A stretch of DNA of 64,000 nucleotides from Flavobacterium cheongpyeongense (GCF_003202435.1 NZ_QJHK01000018.1:1-64000), one strand, 5' to 3'; positions 50,170 through 59,489 are shown, numbered from the stretch's first letter. Numbers and translations are program-made. The notes: a model not told the origin generated them from the letters alone.

Positions 50170-52815
50170 TTAAAATTGTTGTCCAATAATAAAGTGTATT
50201 TCCTGACCGTGTGCTTTTGTTTCACCTGTCTGAGCATCAAATCCGTAACCAAAATCAATACCTAATAATCCAAATGCAGGCATAAATACACGCAAACCAA
50301 AACCTGCAGAACGATACAAGTCAAAAGGATTGTAGTTTTTAAATCCATCGTAAGCAGCACCAGCTTCAAGAAAAGTCAAAGCATATATTGATGCTGATGG
50401 TTTCAGTGTAATAGGATAACGTAATTCCATAGAGAATTTGTTATAAATCGTAGCACCAATTTGTTGACCGTTTTTTATTGGAGTCAAAGAATTATTTTCG
50501 TATCCTCTTAATCCAATAGTTTCCCTGCCATCCATCGAGTAGTTAGCCATACCGTCTCCACCTAAATAAAAACGTTCAAAAGGAACAATACCTCTGTCCT
50601 GATTATAAGCACCCATGAAACCAAATTCAGTTAATGTTCTTAAAACTAATTTTCCATATACTTTATTATACCAGTCTGCTTTAAATTTAACTTTATAATA
50701 TTCGAGCCAGTTGTATTTTTCCTGATCTACTTTTGCCGGATCAGCGGCAGCTTCCTGAGGAGTACTTACTTTGTTTCCGGATGAATCAAGATAGTCACCC
50801 TTTTCAATCATTTGTCCATTTGCATCTGGTACTGTTGAATCAGCGCTTGCTCTTAATTTATATTCTTCTTTGTCACCTAAGGTTGCATAATCTACATTGT
50901 TAAATAAAGAGTAAGGAGGTGTTACTTTTGCTGAAACACTGAACTCAGAACCGTAAGTTGGGAATATAGGATTCACCCCTTTATTACTTCTCGTAAGACC
51001 AATTGTATAGGCTAAATTTCTTGAAGTTCCATTACCAAAAGTAAAAAGACCCGTAAAATAATTATTCAAGTCATAGTGCTGATAACTTACAGACTGCGAT
51101 AGTACGAAATAATCATCCGGAACAGTTAATCTCTTTGCAAGTCCAACTTGTAAAGTTAGAATGTTAAAGCTTTGGCTTTTGTCTACATTATTTCCATAGC
51201 TGTAATTGAACTGCTTACTGTATGAAATAGATGAACTAAATTGTACCGGTTTTTTTCCTCCAAACCAAGGTTCTGAGAACGATATACTATAAGTTTGAAA
51301 ATAAGTACTTCCTTGTAAACGAAGGGAAACTTTTTGGCCATCTCCCATAGGCAATGGTTTGTAGGCTTCTTTTTTAAACATGTTCCTTGCCGAAAAGTTA
51401 TTGAAAGATAATCCTAAAGTCCCTATGAAACCTCCTCCACCGTATCCTCCTTGTAATTCTACCTGGCTGGAACCTTTTTCGACTAGGTTGTACTCAATAT
51501 CTACTGTTCCGGCTGCGGCATCTACATTTTTAAATTTAGGATCAATTGCTTCAGGGTCAAAAAAGCCTAACTGCCCAATTTCACGAATGGTTCTTACTAA
51601 TAACTCTTTACTGTATTTTTCACCCGGTTTAGTTCTTAGCTCACGATAGATAACATGGTCATTCGTTTTATCATTTCCTACTACAGATATTTTATTGAAA
51701 TAGGCGATAGGTCCTTCGGTGATTCTAATTTCAAAATCAATTGTATCATTTACTGTTTTAACCTCTACTGCATTAATATTTGAAAATAGATACCCGTTGT
51801 TTTGGTATAGGTTTGTAATGTCTTCGCCGTCAGGTTTTGTTTTGTCTGCTATTCTTTTTTCAAGTAATACTCCGTTGTAGGTTTCTCCCTTTTTAATTCC
51901 CAGATAACGATTAAGCTGTTGGTCAGAATAAACGGTATTTCCTAAAAATTTAATATTTCCGAAGTAATATTTATTTCCTTCTTCCAGATTAATTTTAATA
52001 GCAAGCATGTTTTTTTCTTTATTATAAGTGACAGAGTCATATATAATACGTGCATCACGATATCCTTTTTCTTTATAGGATGCAATAACTTTTTCTAAGT
52101 CGGTTTTGTATTTTTCAGGAATAAATTTTGAGGCTTTCAGTACACGCAATATATTTTTTTGTTTGGTGTCTTTCATGGCACTTCTTAGCTGATTGTCTGT
52201 AAGTTGCTTGTTGCCTGTAAAGTCAATACTTTTGATTTTTACTTTGTCTCCTTTGTCTATGCGAACCAGCATGTTTACACTGTTTCCTGCAGTAGCGTCT
52301 GGAGTAGTTGTGATAGTTACTTTTGTATTGTAAAAACCTTCTTTTTTGTATTTGTTTTCGATGTAATTTTTTGTCGTAGTGATTAGATTTTCGTTTACAA
52401 TCTTACTTTTTGTCAGGTTGTTATCTTTTATAAGACCTTCTACTTTACCCTTTTTTATACCAACAAATTTTACTTCGTTTAGTTTAGGAAGTTCAACTAT
52501 ATTTAAGTCCAGGTATATACTGTCATTTTCGGCTTTATTTACGTAAAATGAAATTTCATCAAAAAGGCCAAGCTTTCCTAATTTCTTAATCGCTCCACTA
52601 ATTTCTTCACCAGGAACAGTAATTTCCTGTCCTTTTTGCAGGCCAGAAAATGTTACAACGGTTTGTTCATTGAAGCTTATTTTACCAACAACAGAAACTT
52701 TTGCAAGAATATATTTTTTTCCCTGATCAAAAGGGATTCTTTCTTGAGCTTTAATTTGAGAAAAACTACCCAAAAGAAATAGGGTAAGTACTATTTGTAT
52801 TCTTTTTTGTAACAC
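50170..52815 (-). CDS. bamA: outer-membrane protein assembly factor BamA
   Basis: 881 aa from GTG at 52815 (8 bp after the uppS stop); an in-frame GTG at 52839, overlapping uppS, is the alternative. Either gives a signal peptide ending in SFSQIKAQ. Five POTRA domains follow (about 30-430; GKISFNEQTVVTFSGLQKG, KVKIKSIDFTGNKQLTDNQL) and a 16-strand barrel (Bac_surface_Ag; LQGGYGGGGFIGTLGLSF, RLQGSTYFQTYSISFSEPWF, GIDFGYGFDAQTGE). It inserts barrel proteins into the outer membrane. Confidence 0.95.
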   Translation of the reverse strand: MLQKRIQIVLTLFLLGSFSQIKAQERIPFDQGKKYILAKVSVVGKISFNEQTVVTFSGLQKGQEITVPGEEISGAIKKLGKLGLFDEISFYVNKAENDSIYLDLNIVELPKLNEVKFVGIKKGKVEGLIKDNNLTKSKIVNENLITTTKNYIENKYKKEGFYNTKVTITTTPDATAGNSVNMLVRIDKGDKVKIKSIDFTGNKQLTDNQLRSAMKDTKQKNILRVLKASKFIPEKYKTDLEKVIASYKEKGYRDARIIYDSVTYNKEKNMLAIKINLEEGNKYYFGNIKFLGNTVYSDQQLNRYLGIKKGETYNGVLLEKRIADKTKPDGEDITNLYQNNGYLFSNINAVEVKTVNDTIDFEIRITEGPIAYFNKISVVGNDKTNDHVIYRELRTKPGEKYSKELLVRTIREIGQLGFFDPEAIDPKFKNVDAAAGTVDIEYNLVEKGSSQVELQGGYGGGGFIGTLGLSFNNFSARNMFKKEAYKPLPMGDGQKVSLRLQGSTYFQTYSISFSEPWFGGKKPVQFSSSISYSKQFNYSYGNNVDKSQSFNILTLQVGLAKRLTVPDDYFVLSQSVSYQHYDLNNYFTGLFTFGNGTSRNLAYTIGLTRSNKGVNPIFPTYGSEFSVSAKVTPPYSLFNNVDYATLGDKEEYKLRASADSTVPDANGQMIEKGDYLDSSGNKVSTPQEAAADPAKVDQEKYNWLEYYKVKFKADWYNKVYGKLVLRTLTEFGFMGAYNQDRGIVPFERFYLGGDGMANYSMDGRETIGLRGYENNSLTPIKNGQQIGATIYNKFSMELRYPITLKPSASIYALTFLEAGAAYDGFKNYNPFDLYRSAGFGLRVFMPAFGLLGIDFGYGFDAQTGETKAHGQEIHFIIGQQF

Positions 52816-52822
52816 TAAAATA

Positions 52823-53563
52823 TTATTTAATTTGTTCACTGGTTTTTCCAAATCTACGTTCTCTTTTTTGATAACTAATGATAGCCTCATATAAATCTTG
52901 TTCTTTAAAGTCGGGCCAGAGTACATCAGTAAAATATAATTCTGCGTAGGCAATCTGCCATAACAGGAAATTACTTATTCTGTGTTCTCCACTTGTTCGT
53001 ATTAATAAATCTACATCAGGTAAATTTTGCGTGTAAAGATGCTCATTTATAATTGAATCGTCAATAGCGTCTAATGAAATTATATTATTTTTAACTTTAT
53101 CACTGATGATTCTCACGGCGTTTACCAATTCTTCTCTCGATCCGTAACTTAAGGCTAATGTTAGTGTTAATCGGGTATTGTTTTTCGTCTTATCGATAAC
53201 ATCCAATAATTCTGTTTGAGCAGATTTTGGTAATTTGTCAAGATTTCCAATAGCATTAAGTCTGATGTTGTTTTCTTGTAAAGTAGTAAGTTCTTTTCTT
53301 AATGAATTGATTAGTAATTTCATTAAAGTATCTACTTCTACTTTAGGCCGGTTCCAGTTTTCGGTAGAAAAAGCGTATAAAGTTAAAAATTCAACACCAA
53401 GTTTAGCACATGTTTTAATAGTTTCCTTAACTGATTTTGCGCCATTTTCATGTCCAAACGTGCGAAGAAAGCCTTGCTGTTTCGCCCAACGACCATTTCC
53501 ATCCATAATAATGGCAAGATGTTTGGGTAAATTTGTTTTATCTATGGATTCTAGTAAATTCAT
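52823..53563 (-). CDS. uppS: undecaprenyl diphosphate synthase
   Basis: 246 aa from ATG 53563, just one base after the porG stop. It makes the C55 lipid carrier for peptidoglycan and surface glycans. The catalytic Asp21 in AIIMDGNGRWAKQ and the conserved FSTENWNRP and IRTSGEHRISNFLLWQIAYAE are present. uppS beside bamA is the common order in Bacteroidota. Confidence 0.97.
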   Translation of the reverse strand: MNLLESIDKTNLPKHLAIIMDGNGRWAKQQGFLRTFGHENGAKSVKETIKTCAKLGVEFLTLYAFSTENWNRPKVEVDTLMKLLINSLRKELTTLQENNIRLNAIGNLDKLPKSAQTELLDVIDKTKNNTRLTLTLALSYGSREELVNAVRIISDKVKNNIISLDAIDDSIINEHLYTQNLPDVDLLIRTSGEHRISNFLLWQIAYAELYFTDVLWPDFKEQDLYEAIISYQKRERRFGKTSEQIK

Positions 53564-53564
53564 T

Positions 53565-54248
53565 TTATTCTGCGCAATAGCAAGGTTTTTGTCCAAAGGT
53601 ATATGTTAATGTTACTCCCGTAAAAACATACCAATCATTATTATTTAAATTGCCAAACTGATTATTTTTGAAAGAATCGTTTTCAGGATTGCTTCCGTCT
53701 ATGTTGTCCGTGAAAGCATATCGTGCTCCAATTTCAGCTGCTAAAATAAAATTGCGGTTAATATTTGATTTTATTCCTAATATTATAGGTATAGCAAAAG
53801 AACCAGATTTTTTGTCTTTTTTAGTTATCCCGTTTTCAATATATAATTCATCATACCTGAAATAATTTAGACCTGAAAATATATAGGGTGTAATTTTTAG
53901 ATCTTCATCGTGTAAATTAAAGTCAAAAAAATTAAACTCCAGACCGGCAGAAAGTTCTTTTACATCGTTTTTAAAGTTGTAGCCTCTTTTGTTTCGGCCG
54001 GGTTCTTCAGATTTTGAATCATTTCCTGTTACAGTTGATTGGGTATAGGAAAACCGATACGAATGACGAGGGCTTTTATTCCATTTGTATAGTATTCCGA
54101 AAGCAAGATTTTCGGGTGCTATATAAGTGGTTTTTCCAACATCTCCTACAAAGTTGCTTCCGCCTAAAAAAACACCAATCTCATTAATTTGAGCATTGAG
54201 TGTAATAAAAGGGAAAAAACATAACAATAAATTAAAAATTTTCTTCAT
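53565..54248 (-). CDS. porG: PorG-like T9SS outer-membrane protein (DUF6089)
   Basis: 227 aa. Signal peptide (FPFITLNAQ), then an 8-strand barrel-like sequence with EIGVFLGGSNFVGDVGKTTYI near the N-terminus and a C-terminal YTFGQKPCYC. This matches the PorG family, an outer-membrane component of type IX secretion that recruits periplasmic PorK/N rings. The gene heads the uppS-bamA-ompH-ompH operon and has a two-element promoter. Confidence 0.85.
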   Translation of the reverse strand: MKKIFNLLLCFFPFITLNAQINEIGVFLGGSNFVGDVGKTTYIAPENLAFGILYKWNKSPRHSYRFSYTQSTVTGNDSKSEEPGRNKRGYNFKNDVKELSAGLEFNFFDFNLHDEDLKITPYIFSGLNYFRYDELYIENGITKKDKKSGSFAIPIILGIKSNINRNFILAAEIGARYAFTDNIDGSNPENDSFKNNQFGNLNNNDWYVFTGVTLTYTFGQKPCYCAE

Positions 54249-54266
54249 TTAATTCAAAATTGCGTG

Positions 54267-54295
54267 CAAATATAATAATTATCAATACGAATCAA
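54267..54295 (-). promoter_or_regulatory. promoter of porG operon (TTG-N18-TATATTTG)
   Basis: On the minus strand TTG (54293-54295) is followed after 18 bp by TATATTTG (54267-54274), 18 bases before the porG ATG. Confidence 0.65.
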
Positions 54296-54310
54296 AGTTC
54301 CTTTGGCTAA

Positions 54311-54424
54311 ATGTGTCTTTTTTTAAATTTACTATATGATTTTGAGACATTTAATGAAGATTCGATATATGCTAAACGAGAAAAGCACTATTATCGTATA
54401 GTTAAGATTGGTAAAAGAGATTAA
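54311..54424 (+). CDS. candidate 37-aa basic protein, unknown
   Basis: A complete short frame, ATG 54311 to TAA 54422-54424, that reads MCLFLNLLYDFETFNED and then a basic part SIYAKREKHYYRIVKIGKRD. It is charged and protein-like. It runs convergent to nadK and its stop codon overlaps the nadK stop. No clear promoter is seen. It could be a small conserved gene or a remnant. Confidence 0.3.
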   Translation: MCLFLNLLYDFETFNEDSIYAKREKHYYRIVKIGKRD

Positions 54425-55308
54425 TTCCTTTTGTCCTCTCCCCAAAGCAATTTTTTTCTGAGTGTTTTTAAAAAAGTTTCACCTGGAATTTCAACCATTT
54501 TAATTTTAAAATCTGTTTTTTTAATAGTTAGAACGGATTCATTTTTAATGGACGCAATTCTTGAGTCCAATGATACTAAATATTGATCCTCCCTTCCGGA
54601 AACACGAAGTTTTATTTCGGTATCATCAGGTATAACCAATGGTCTTGCGTTTAAATTATGAGGGGCAATAGGGGTAATTACTAAACTTTTTACATCTGGT
54701 GTTAGTATTGGCCCGCCACAACTTAATGAATATCCCGTGGAACCTGTTGGTGTTGAAAGAATGAGTCCATCAGCCCAATATGAGTTTAAATACTCATTGT
54801 TTAAATAGGTTTCAACGGTAATCATCGAAGTGGTGTCTTTCCTGCTGACTGTAACCTCATTCATTGCGAAATTTAAGTCATCTTCTATTGCATCACTTTT
54901 CGGATCACAGGTAAGACTTAGCAAGGCTCTTTCAGATACACTGTAGTTTTTATCAATTACGAATTGCAAAAAAACATCAATGCTCTCTTTTGGGACAGTT
55001 GCAAGAAAACCTAATCTTCCGGCATTGATCCCTAAAATCGGGACACCGGAATTACGAACTAAACTGGCGGCTCTTAAAATGGTTCCATCACCTCCAATAC
55101 TAAGTAACATTTCAAAACTATTATCAAGTTTTGTTTTTGCTGAGAAAGTTTTGTATTCTTTTTTTATCAATTGTTTCTCATACAGCATTTTCAAAAAGTT
55201 TTCTTCAATGACCATTTCGACATTATTGTTGTTAAAAAACACAAAAATATCCTTGATAATGGGTTCGGTACTGTTTTGATAATATTGTCCGTAAATTGCT
55301 ACTTTCAT
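54421..55308 (-). CDS. nadK: NAD kinase
   Basis: 295 aa, normal length. Phosphorylates NAD to NADP. The ATP-binding GGDGT is present in LLSIGGDGTILRA, with NMNEV-like FAMNEVTVSRKD and the substrate segment YWADGLILSTPTGSTGYSLS. NADP for the malic enzyme elsewhere in the window depends on this step, but the genes are not linked. Confidence 0.95.
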   Translation of the reverse strand: MKVAIYGQYYQNSTEPIIKDIFVFFNNNNVEMVIEENFLKMLYEKQLIKKEYKTFSAKTKLDNSFEMLLSIGGDGTILRAASLVRNSGVPILGINAGRLGFLATVPKESIDVFLQFVIDKNYSVSERALLSLTCDPKSDAIEDDLNFAMNEVTVSRKDTTSMITVETYLNNEYLNSYWADGLILSTPTGSTGYSLSCGGPILTPDVKSLVITPIAPHNLNARPLVIPDDTEIKLRVSGREDQYLVSLDSRIASIKNESVLTIKKTDFKIKMVEIPGETFLKTLRKKLLWGEDKRN

Positions 55309-55315
55309 TTTTTTG

Positions 55316-55385
55316 AATTACATAATGAGAAAACTAGATAATGTGCTAATGCGAAAATCTATTGACTCATTTTCTGATTGCCGTA
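55316..55385. repeat. TAATG-type phrase repeats between nadK and the CBS gene
   Basis: The gap contains AATGAGAAAAC, AATGTGCTAATGCGAAAAT and CTCATTTTCTGATT, short direct and inverted variants of one phrase. Similar phrases are common between genes in Flavobacterium, from memory. Confidence 0.5.
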
Positions 55386-55392
55386 TTAAGGA

Positions 55393-56052
55393 TTATATAT
55401 TAAGGTATTTGTCTAAATAGTCAGAACGCTCTTTTAAACTGTTAATATAGGTGTCTTCCTGATGTTCTGAAATAATTTCGTAATTGTATCTTCTAAAAGT
55501 CTGAATGATTTCATTCATTGGCCCAACGCCAATTTTTATTGTAATGTGAACATTTTCTAAATCGGCTTCGGATATAAAGCAACCCAGGATTTTACCATTA
55601 TTACTTTCTACGATTTGGGTTACCTGACCCATAGAATAATCTAAAAGTCCTTTTTGTACAATAATAATGCCGCCTTGTTCTTTTAAAAATGGAGTTTCCT
55701 GAAAAAATTTCATAATATCTTCCATTTCATAATAACCAGTATAAGTATTGTTTTCGTCAAGTACCGGAATTACATTGGTATGATTTTTAGCGAAAATTTC
55801 TAAAACATCCAGCCAGATCATTGATTTTCTTGCAAAAAAACGTTCTAAAGTATATTTGTAATCAATGGTTTTTTTATCAGTATCAAATGTTTCAACATCA
55901 TCTGAAGCAATGCTTCCTATGAAAATTCCGTTTTCTAAAACAGGGAAATGAGAAAAACTTAAATCGGCAAAAAAGTCCTGAACTGAGGCTATCGTTTCCT
56001 GACTGTCGATTGCTCTAAAATCGTTGGTGATATAGTTGGTGATTTCTGTCAT
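55393..56052 (-). CDS. AcuB-like CBS domain protein
   Basis: 219 aa from ATG 56052 (MTEITNYITNDFRAIDSQE); the frame stays open 15 codons upstream but that extension is not conserved-looking. Two CBS motifs (about 10-60 and 75-130; FPVLENGIFIGSIASDDV and NVIPVLDENNTYTGYYEMED) precede a C-terminal ACT-like region (about 140-215; GIIIVQKGLLDYSMGQVTQIVE). Likely a ligand-sensing regulator of unknown target. It is divergent from pdxJ and precedes nadK on the same strand. Confidence 0.88.
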   Translation of the reverse strand: MTEITNYITNDFRAIDSQETIASVQDFFADLSFSHFPVLENGIFIGSIASDDVETFDTDKKTIDYKYTLERFFARKSMIWLDVLEIFAKNHTNVIPVLDENNTYTGYYEMEDIMKFFQETPFLKEQGGIIIVQKGLLDYSMGQVTQIVESNNGKILGCFISEADLENVHITIKIGVGPMNEIIQTFRRYNYEIISEHQEDTYINSLKERSDYLDKYLNI

Positions 56053-56118
56053 AAGTCGGTTGAAGATATTGGATGCAAAATAATCAAAAAATAGCAAAAA
56101 ACGCTACGTTTTACTTTG

Positions 56119-56126
56119 TATTTTTG
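56119..56126 (+). promoter_or_regulatory. TAnnTTTG -7 element before pdxJ
   Basis: TATTTTTG, 43 bases before the pdxJ start, in the divergent region with the CBS gene. Confidence 0.45.
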
Positions 56127-56168
56127 TCCTTACAAATATAATGTTATCAGAATTAATAATCTATTTAT

Positions 56169-56882
56169 ATGACAAAGTTAAGTGTAAATATCAATAAAAT
56201 TGCTACCCTGAGAAATGCACGTGGAGGCAATGTACCTGATTTATTAAAAGTTGCCACAGATATTCAGAATTTTGGGGGTCAGGGAATCACAATTCATCCA
56301 CGTCCGGATGAGCGTCATATCCGTTATAAGGATGCCCGCGATTTAAAAGCAATTGTTACTACAGAGTATAATATTGAAGGAAATCCGCAGCATAATTTTA
56401 TTGATTTGGTTATAGAATGTAAGCCGGATCAGGTAACATTAGTCCCGGATGCAATTGGTGCTATTACTTCTTCTGCGGGTTGGGATACCATTAAAAATCA
56501 GGCTTATTTGACTGAAGTTATTCAGGAATTTCAACGAAACGGAATCAGGACTTCCATTTTTGTTGATCCGGTTCTGGAAATGATAGAAGGTGCCAAAAAA
56601 ACAGGCACTGATAGAATCGAATTATATACGGAAGCTTTTGCTCACGAATATGCTTTGGGAAATAAAAACGGAATCGATCCTTATATGAAAGCAGCCGAAT
56701 TAGCAAACCAATTAGGTTTAGGTATCAATGCCGGACATGACTTGAGTCTGGATAACATTCAGTTTTTTAAACAAAATATTCCCGGATTATTAGAAGTTTC
56801 TATTGGGCATGCCTTGATTGCAGAAGCGCTTTATCTTGGTTTGGATAATGTAGTGAATATGTATTTAAATAAACTGAAATAA
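56169..56882 (+). CDS. pdxJ: pyridoxine 5'-phosphate synthase
   Basis: 237 aa, normal length. It condenses 1-deoxyxylulose-5-phosphate with 3-amino-2-oxopropyl phosphate in vitamin B6 synthesis. Family motifs: LSVNINKIATLRNARGGNVPD, GITIHPRPDERHI, the catalytic Glu region IDLVIECKPDQVTLVPD, and the phosphate loop GINAGHDLSLDN. The hydrolase gene follows after 1 bp. Confidence 0.96.
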   Translation: MTKLSVNINKIATLRNARGGNVPDLLKVATDIQNFGGQGITIHPRPDERHIRYKDARDLKAIVTTEYNIEGNPQHNFIDLVIECKPDQVTLVPDAIGAITSSAGWDTIKNQAYLTEVIQEFQRNGIRTSIFVDPVLEMIEGAKKTGTDRIELYTEAFAHEYALGNKNGIDPYMKAAELANQLGLGINAGHDLSLDNIQFFKQNIPGLLEVSIGHALIAEALYLGLDNVVNMYLNKLK

Positions 56883-56883
56883 T

Positions 56884-57648
56884 ATGCTTTATTCAAAAAT
56901 AGAAGGCAAAGGAAAACCATTCATCATCATGCACGGATTTCTTGGAATGTCTGATAACTGGAAAACCCTCGCAGGACAATATGTTGAGACCGGATTTCAG
57001 GTTCATATTTTAGACCTGCGAAATCACGGACGAAGTTTTCATTCAGATGAATGGAGTTATGAAGCCATGGTGCAGGATGTTTTCGAATATTGTCAGGCAA
57101 ATCAGTTAAATAAAATCGATATTTTAGGACATTCTATGGGCGGAAAAGTAGCGATGCTTTTTGCAGCTACTCATTCAGATTTAGTTGATAAATTAATTGT
57201 AGCAGATATTGGCTCTAAATTCTATAAACCACATCATCAGGATATTTTGGAAGGATTAAATGCGGTTGATTTTTCTGTAAAGCCAAGCCGGAATGATGTC
57301 GAAGCAATTGTGGCGCAATATGTGCCAGATTTTGGAACACGCCAGTTTTTATTAAAAAATCTATATTGGAAAGAACCAGGGCAACTAGCTTTTAGATTCA
57401 ATCTGGAAGTTTTTAATAATAACCTGGATGCTATAGGAAAACCTTTGGCAGAAGGTTTAGTTTTTGATAAGCCAACTCTGTTTATAAGAGGAGGGAATTC
57501 AGGATATATCCCTGATTCGGATATTGAAGATATTCAAAAACACTTTCCGGATTTCAAATTAGAAACAATTCCAAATGCCGGACACTGGCTTCATGCTGAA
57601 AACCCGAAAATGTTTTTTGAGTTGACTAACGCATTTTTGAAATCTTAA
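56884..57648 (+). CDS. alpha/beta hydrolase (YbfF-like)
   Basis: 254 aa. Oxyanion-hole region MHGFLGMSDNWKTLA, nucleophile elbow GHSMGG, a later Asp in FIRGGNSGYIPDSDIEDIQ and the catalytic His in AGHWLHAENP. It resembles small-ester hydrolases such as YbfF. One base after pdxJ, hence co-transcribed, though no metabolic link is known to me. Confidence 0.9.
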   Translation: MLYSKIEGKGKPFIIMHGFLGMSDNWKTLAGQYVETGFQVHILDLRNHGRSFHSDEWSYEAMVQDVFEYCQANQLNKIDILGHSMGGKVAMLFAATHSDLVDKLIVADIGSKFYKPHHQDILEGLNAVDFSVKPSRNDVEAIVAQYVPDFGTRQFLLKNLYWKEPGQLAFRFNLEVFNNNLDAIGKPLAEGLVFDKPTLFIRGGNSGYIPDSDIEDIQKHFPDFKLETIPNAGHWLHAENPKMFFELTNAFLKS

Positions 57649-57699
57649 ATTTGATAAAAATTTTAGTACTTTTATTGAAAAATTAAAAAAGAAAAAACC

Positions 57700-58047
57700 A
57701 TGAAATTATTACTTAGACTCCTTGTTACTGCAGCTTTGGTTTTATTATTGTCTAATATTTTGTCTGGCGTACATGTTGCCAGTTTTGGTACAGCAGTAAT
57801 TGTAGCAGTAGTTTTAGGGTTATTAAACCTTTTTATTAAACCCATTTTAGTTGTGTTGACCTTGCCGGTTACTGTTGTTACTTTGGGGTTGTTTTTACTC
57901 GTTATCAATGCGCTTATTATTTTGCTGTGTACCAAAATAGTTGGAGGTTTTACGGTCGATTCGTTTTTGGCGGCATTAATTTTTAGTGTTATTTTATCGC
58001 TATTACAGTCTATCACCTATAAAATATTAGGAGATGATAAAAAATAA
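57700..58047 (+). CDS. phage holin family 4-like membrane protein
   Basis: 115 aa, four hydrophobic segments (about 3-22, 27-48, 52-78, 88-110) with GLLNLFIKPILVVLTLPVTV, the core of the holin-4 superfamily (PF04020). Despite the name, members are widespread chromosomal membrane proteins and no phage genes are present here. Function unknown. Confidence 0.85.
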   Translation: MKLLLRLLVTAALVLLLSNILSGVHVASFGTAVIVAVVLGLLNLFIKPILVVLTLPVTVVTLGLFLLVINALIILLCTKIVGGFTVDSFLAALIFSVILSLLQSITYKILGDDKK

Positions 58048-58090
58048 AATGAAGAGTTATAAAACGCTTCAAATACAATACATTAAAAAC

Positions 58091-58121
58091 TTGGCTGGGT
58101 TGCAAAAATTTTATAATTTTG
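58091..58121 (+). promoter_or_regulatory. tig promoter (TTG-N20-TAATTTTG) overlapping a hairpin
   Basis: TTG at 58091-58093 and TAATTTTG at 58114-58121, 20 bp apart, 35 bases before the tig ATG. An 11-bp hairpin (58097-58107 with 58117-58127) covers the spacer and -7 element, and could also end the upstream transcript. Confidence 0.6.
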
Positions 58122-58155
58122 CGACCCAATTTTATTATGTAAATTAAAGAAGAAG

Positions 58156-59481
58156 ATGGATATTAAAAGAGTAGCAATAGACGCTGTGAATGAAACAATT
58201 GTAATGAATGTTGTTCACATGGATTATAAAGGTCAGGTAGCAAAAAGAATCAACGAAAAATTGCCTTTGGCACAAGTAAAAGGATTTAGAAAAGGACAAG
58301 TGCCTAAAGATCTTGTTGAAAAACAATACGGAAAAGCTATTAAGCAGGAAGAAATTAAAAAAGTAGTTGATTTGGCTTTAGAGCGTTATATTCAATCTGA
58401 AAGATTAAATCTTTTAGGTACTCCACTTCCGAAAGTTAATGAGAATTTTGACTGGGATGCTGAAGAATTAACTTTCGAATACGAAATTGGTTTAGTGCCA
58501 AATTTCGAAATTGATCTTGAAGCAAAAAATGATATCGTAAAATATATCGTTACTGCAGATGATAAATTAATCGACGGACAGGTAGAGCGTATCCAAAAAC
58601 AATTCGGAAAAGCAAATCCTGTTGAAAAAGTGACTGCAGATTCTGATATCACAGGAACTTTTGTAAATGAAGAAAACGGAATCGAAAACAAAACAACTTT
58701 TTCATTGTCAGTTTTCAAAGATAAAAAAACAGCGGATTCATTTATAGGTAAAGAAGTGGGTGATGTAGTAACGGTAAACACAAAAGGTTTATTTGAAGAC
58801 GATCACCAATTAATGGATTACTTAAAAGTTCCTCATGATAATGTACATAATTTAGCAGTTGATGTGGCTTTTACAATTGAGACAATCAATGTTTCTGAAC
58901 CGGCAGAATTAAATCAGGAATTATTCGACAAACTTTTTGGTGAAGGGAAAGTTGCTTCTTTAGAAGATTTAAAAGTTAAAATTAAAGAAGATGCTGAGGC
59001 GCAATTTGCTCAGCAGGCTGACCAAAAATTATTAATGGATGTTCAGGATTTCTTAATCGAAAACACAAAATTCGATTTACCAGCTGAGTTCCTTAAAAAA
59101 TGGTTGCAAACCGTAGGAGAGAAAAAACTTTCTGCAGAAGAAGCTGAAGTAGAATACGCCAGATCCGAAAAAGGTTTGCGTTTTCAATTGATCGAAGGAA
59201 AAGCAATGGCTCAAAGCAACATCCAGATCACTTTTGAAGATTTGAAAGCTTTCGCATCAAACGCAATCAGACAGCAAATGGCGCAATTTGGACAAACAAA
59301 TCCAACTGCAGAGGAAGTAGAAGGAATTGTTGCAAGAGTTTTATCTAACCAGGAAGAAGTAAAAAGACTTTCTGAGCAGGTTGTTGCAGCTAAATTGTTA
59401 GATTTGTTCAAAGAAAAAGCAAATCCAACCACAAAAGAAGTTACTTACGATGAATTTATTGCTGCGTCTTACGGAGAATAA
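58156..59481 (+). CDS. tig: trigger factor
   Basis: 441 aa, within the normal range. Ribosome-associated chaperone and prolyl isomerase. The ribosome-binding signature appears as VKGFRKGQVPKDLVEKQYGK (about 37-57), the middle FKBP-like region is shortened or diverged (about 155-235) and the C-terminal helical arms follow (about 250-441). The Bacteroidota type often lacks a classical FKBP active site. It stands before clpP-clpX, the conserved order in bacteria. Confidence 0.93.
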   Translation: MDIKRVAIDAVNETIVMNVVHMDYKGQVAKRINEKLPLAQVKGFRKGQVPKDLVEKQYGKAIKQEEIKKVVDLALERYIQSERLNLLGTPLPKVNENFDWDAEELTFEYEIGLVPNFEIDLEAKNDIVKYIVTADDKLIDGQVERIQKQFGKANPVEKVTADSDITGTFVNEENGIENKTTFSLSVFKDKKTADSFIGKEVGDVVTVNTKGLFEDDHQLMDYLKVPHDNVHNLAVDVAFTIETINVSEPAELNQELFDKLFGEGKVASLEDLKVKIKEDAEAQFAQQADQKLLMDVQDFLIENTKFDLPAEFLKKWLQTVGEKKLSAEEAEVEYARSEKGLRFQLIEGKAMAQSNIQITFEDLKAFASNAIRQQMAQFGQTNPTAEEVEGIVARVLSNQEEVKRLSEQVVAAKLLDLFKEKANPTTKEVTYDEFIAASYGE

Positions 59482-59489
59482 ATTCAGGC

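Noticed and set aside
57700-58047. Prophage hypothesis from the holin-4-like gene
   Set aside because: No other phage genes, integrase or attachment sites are nearby; the family is common on chromosomes.
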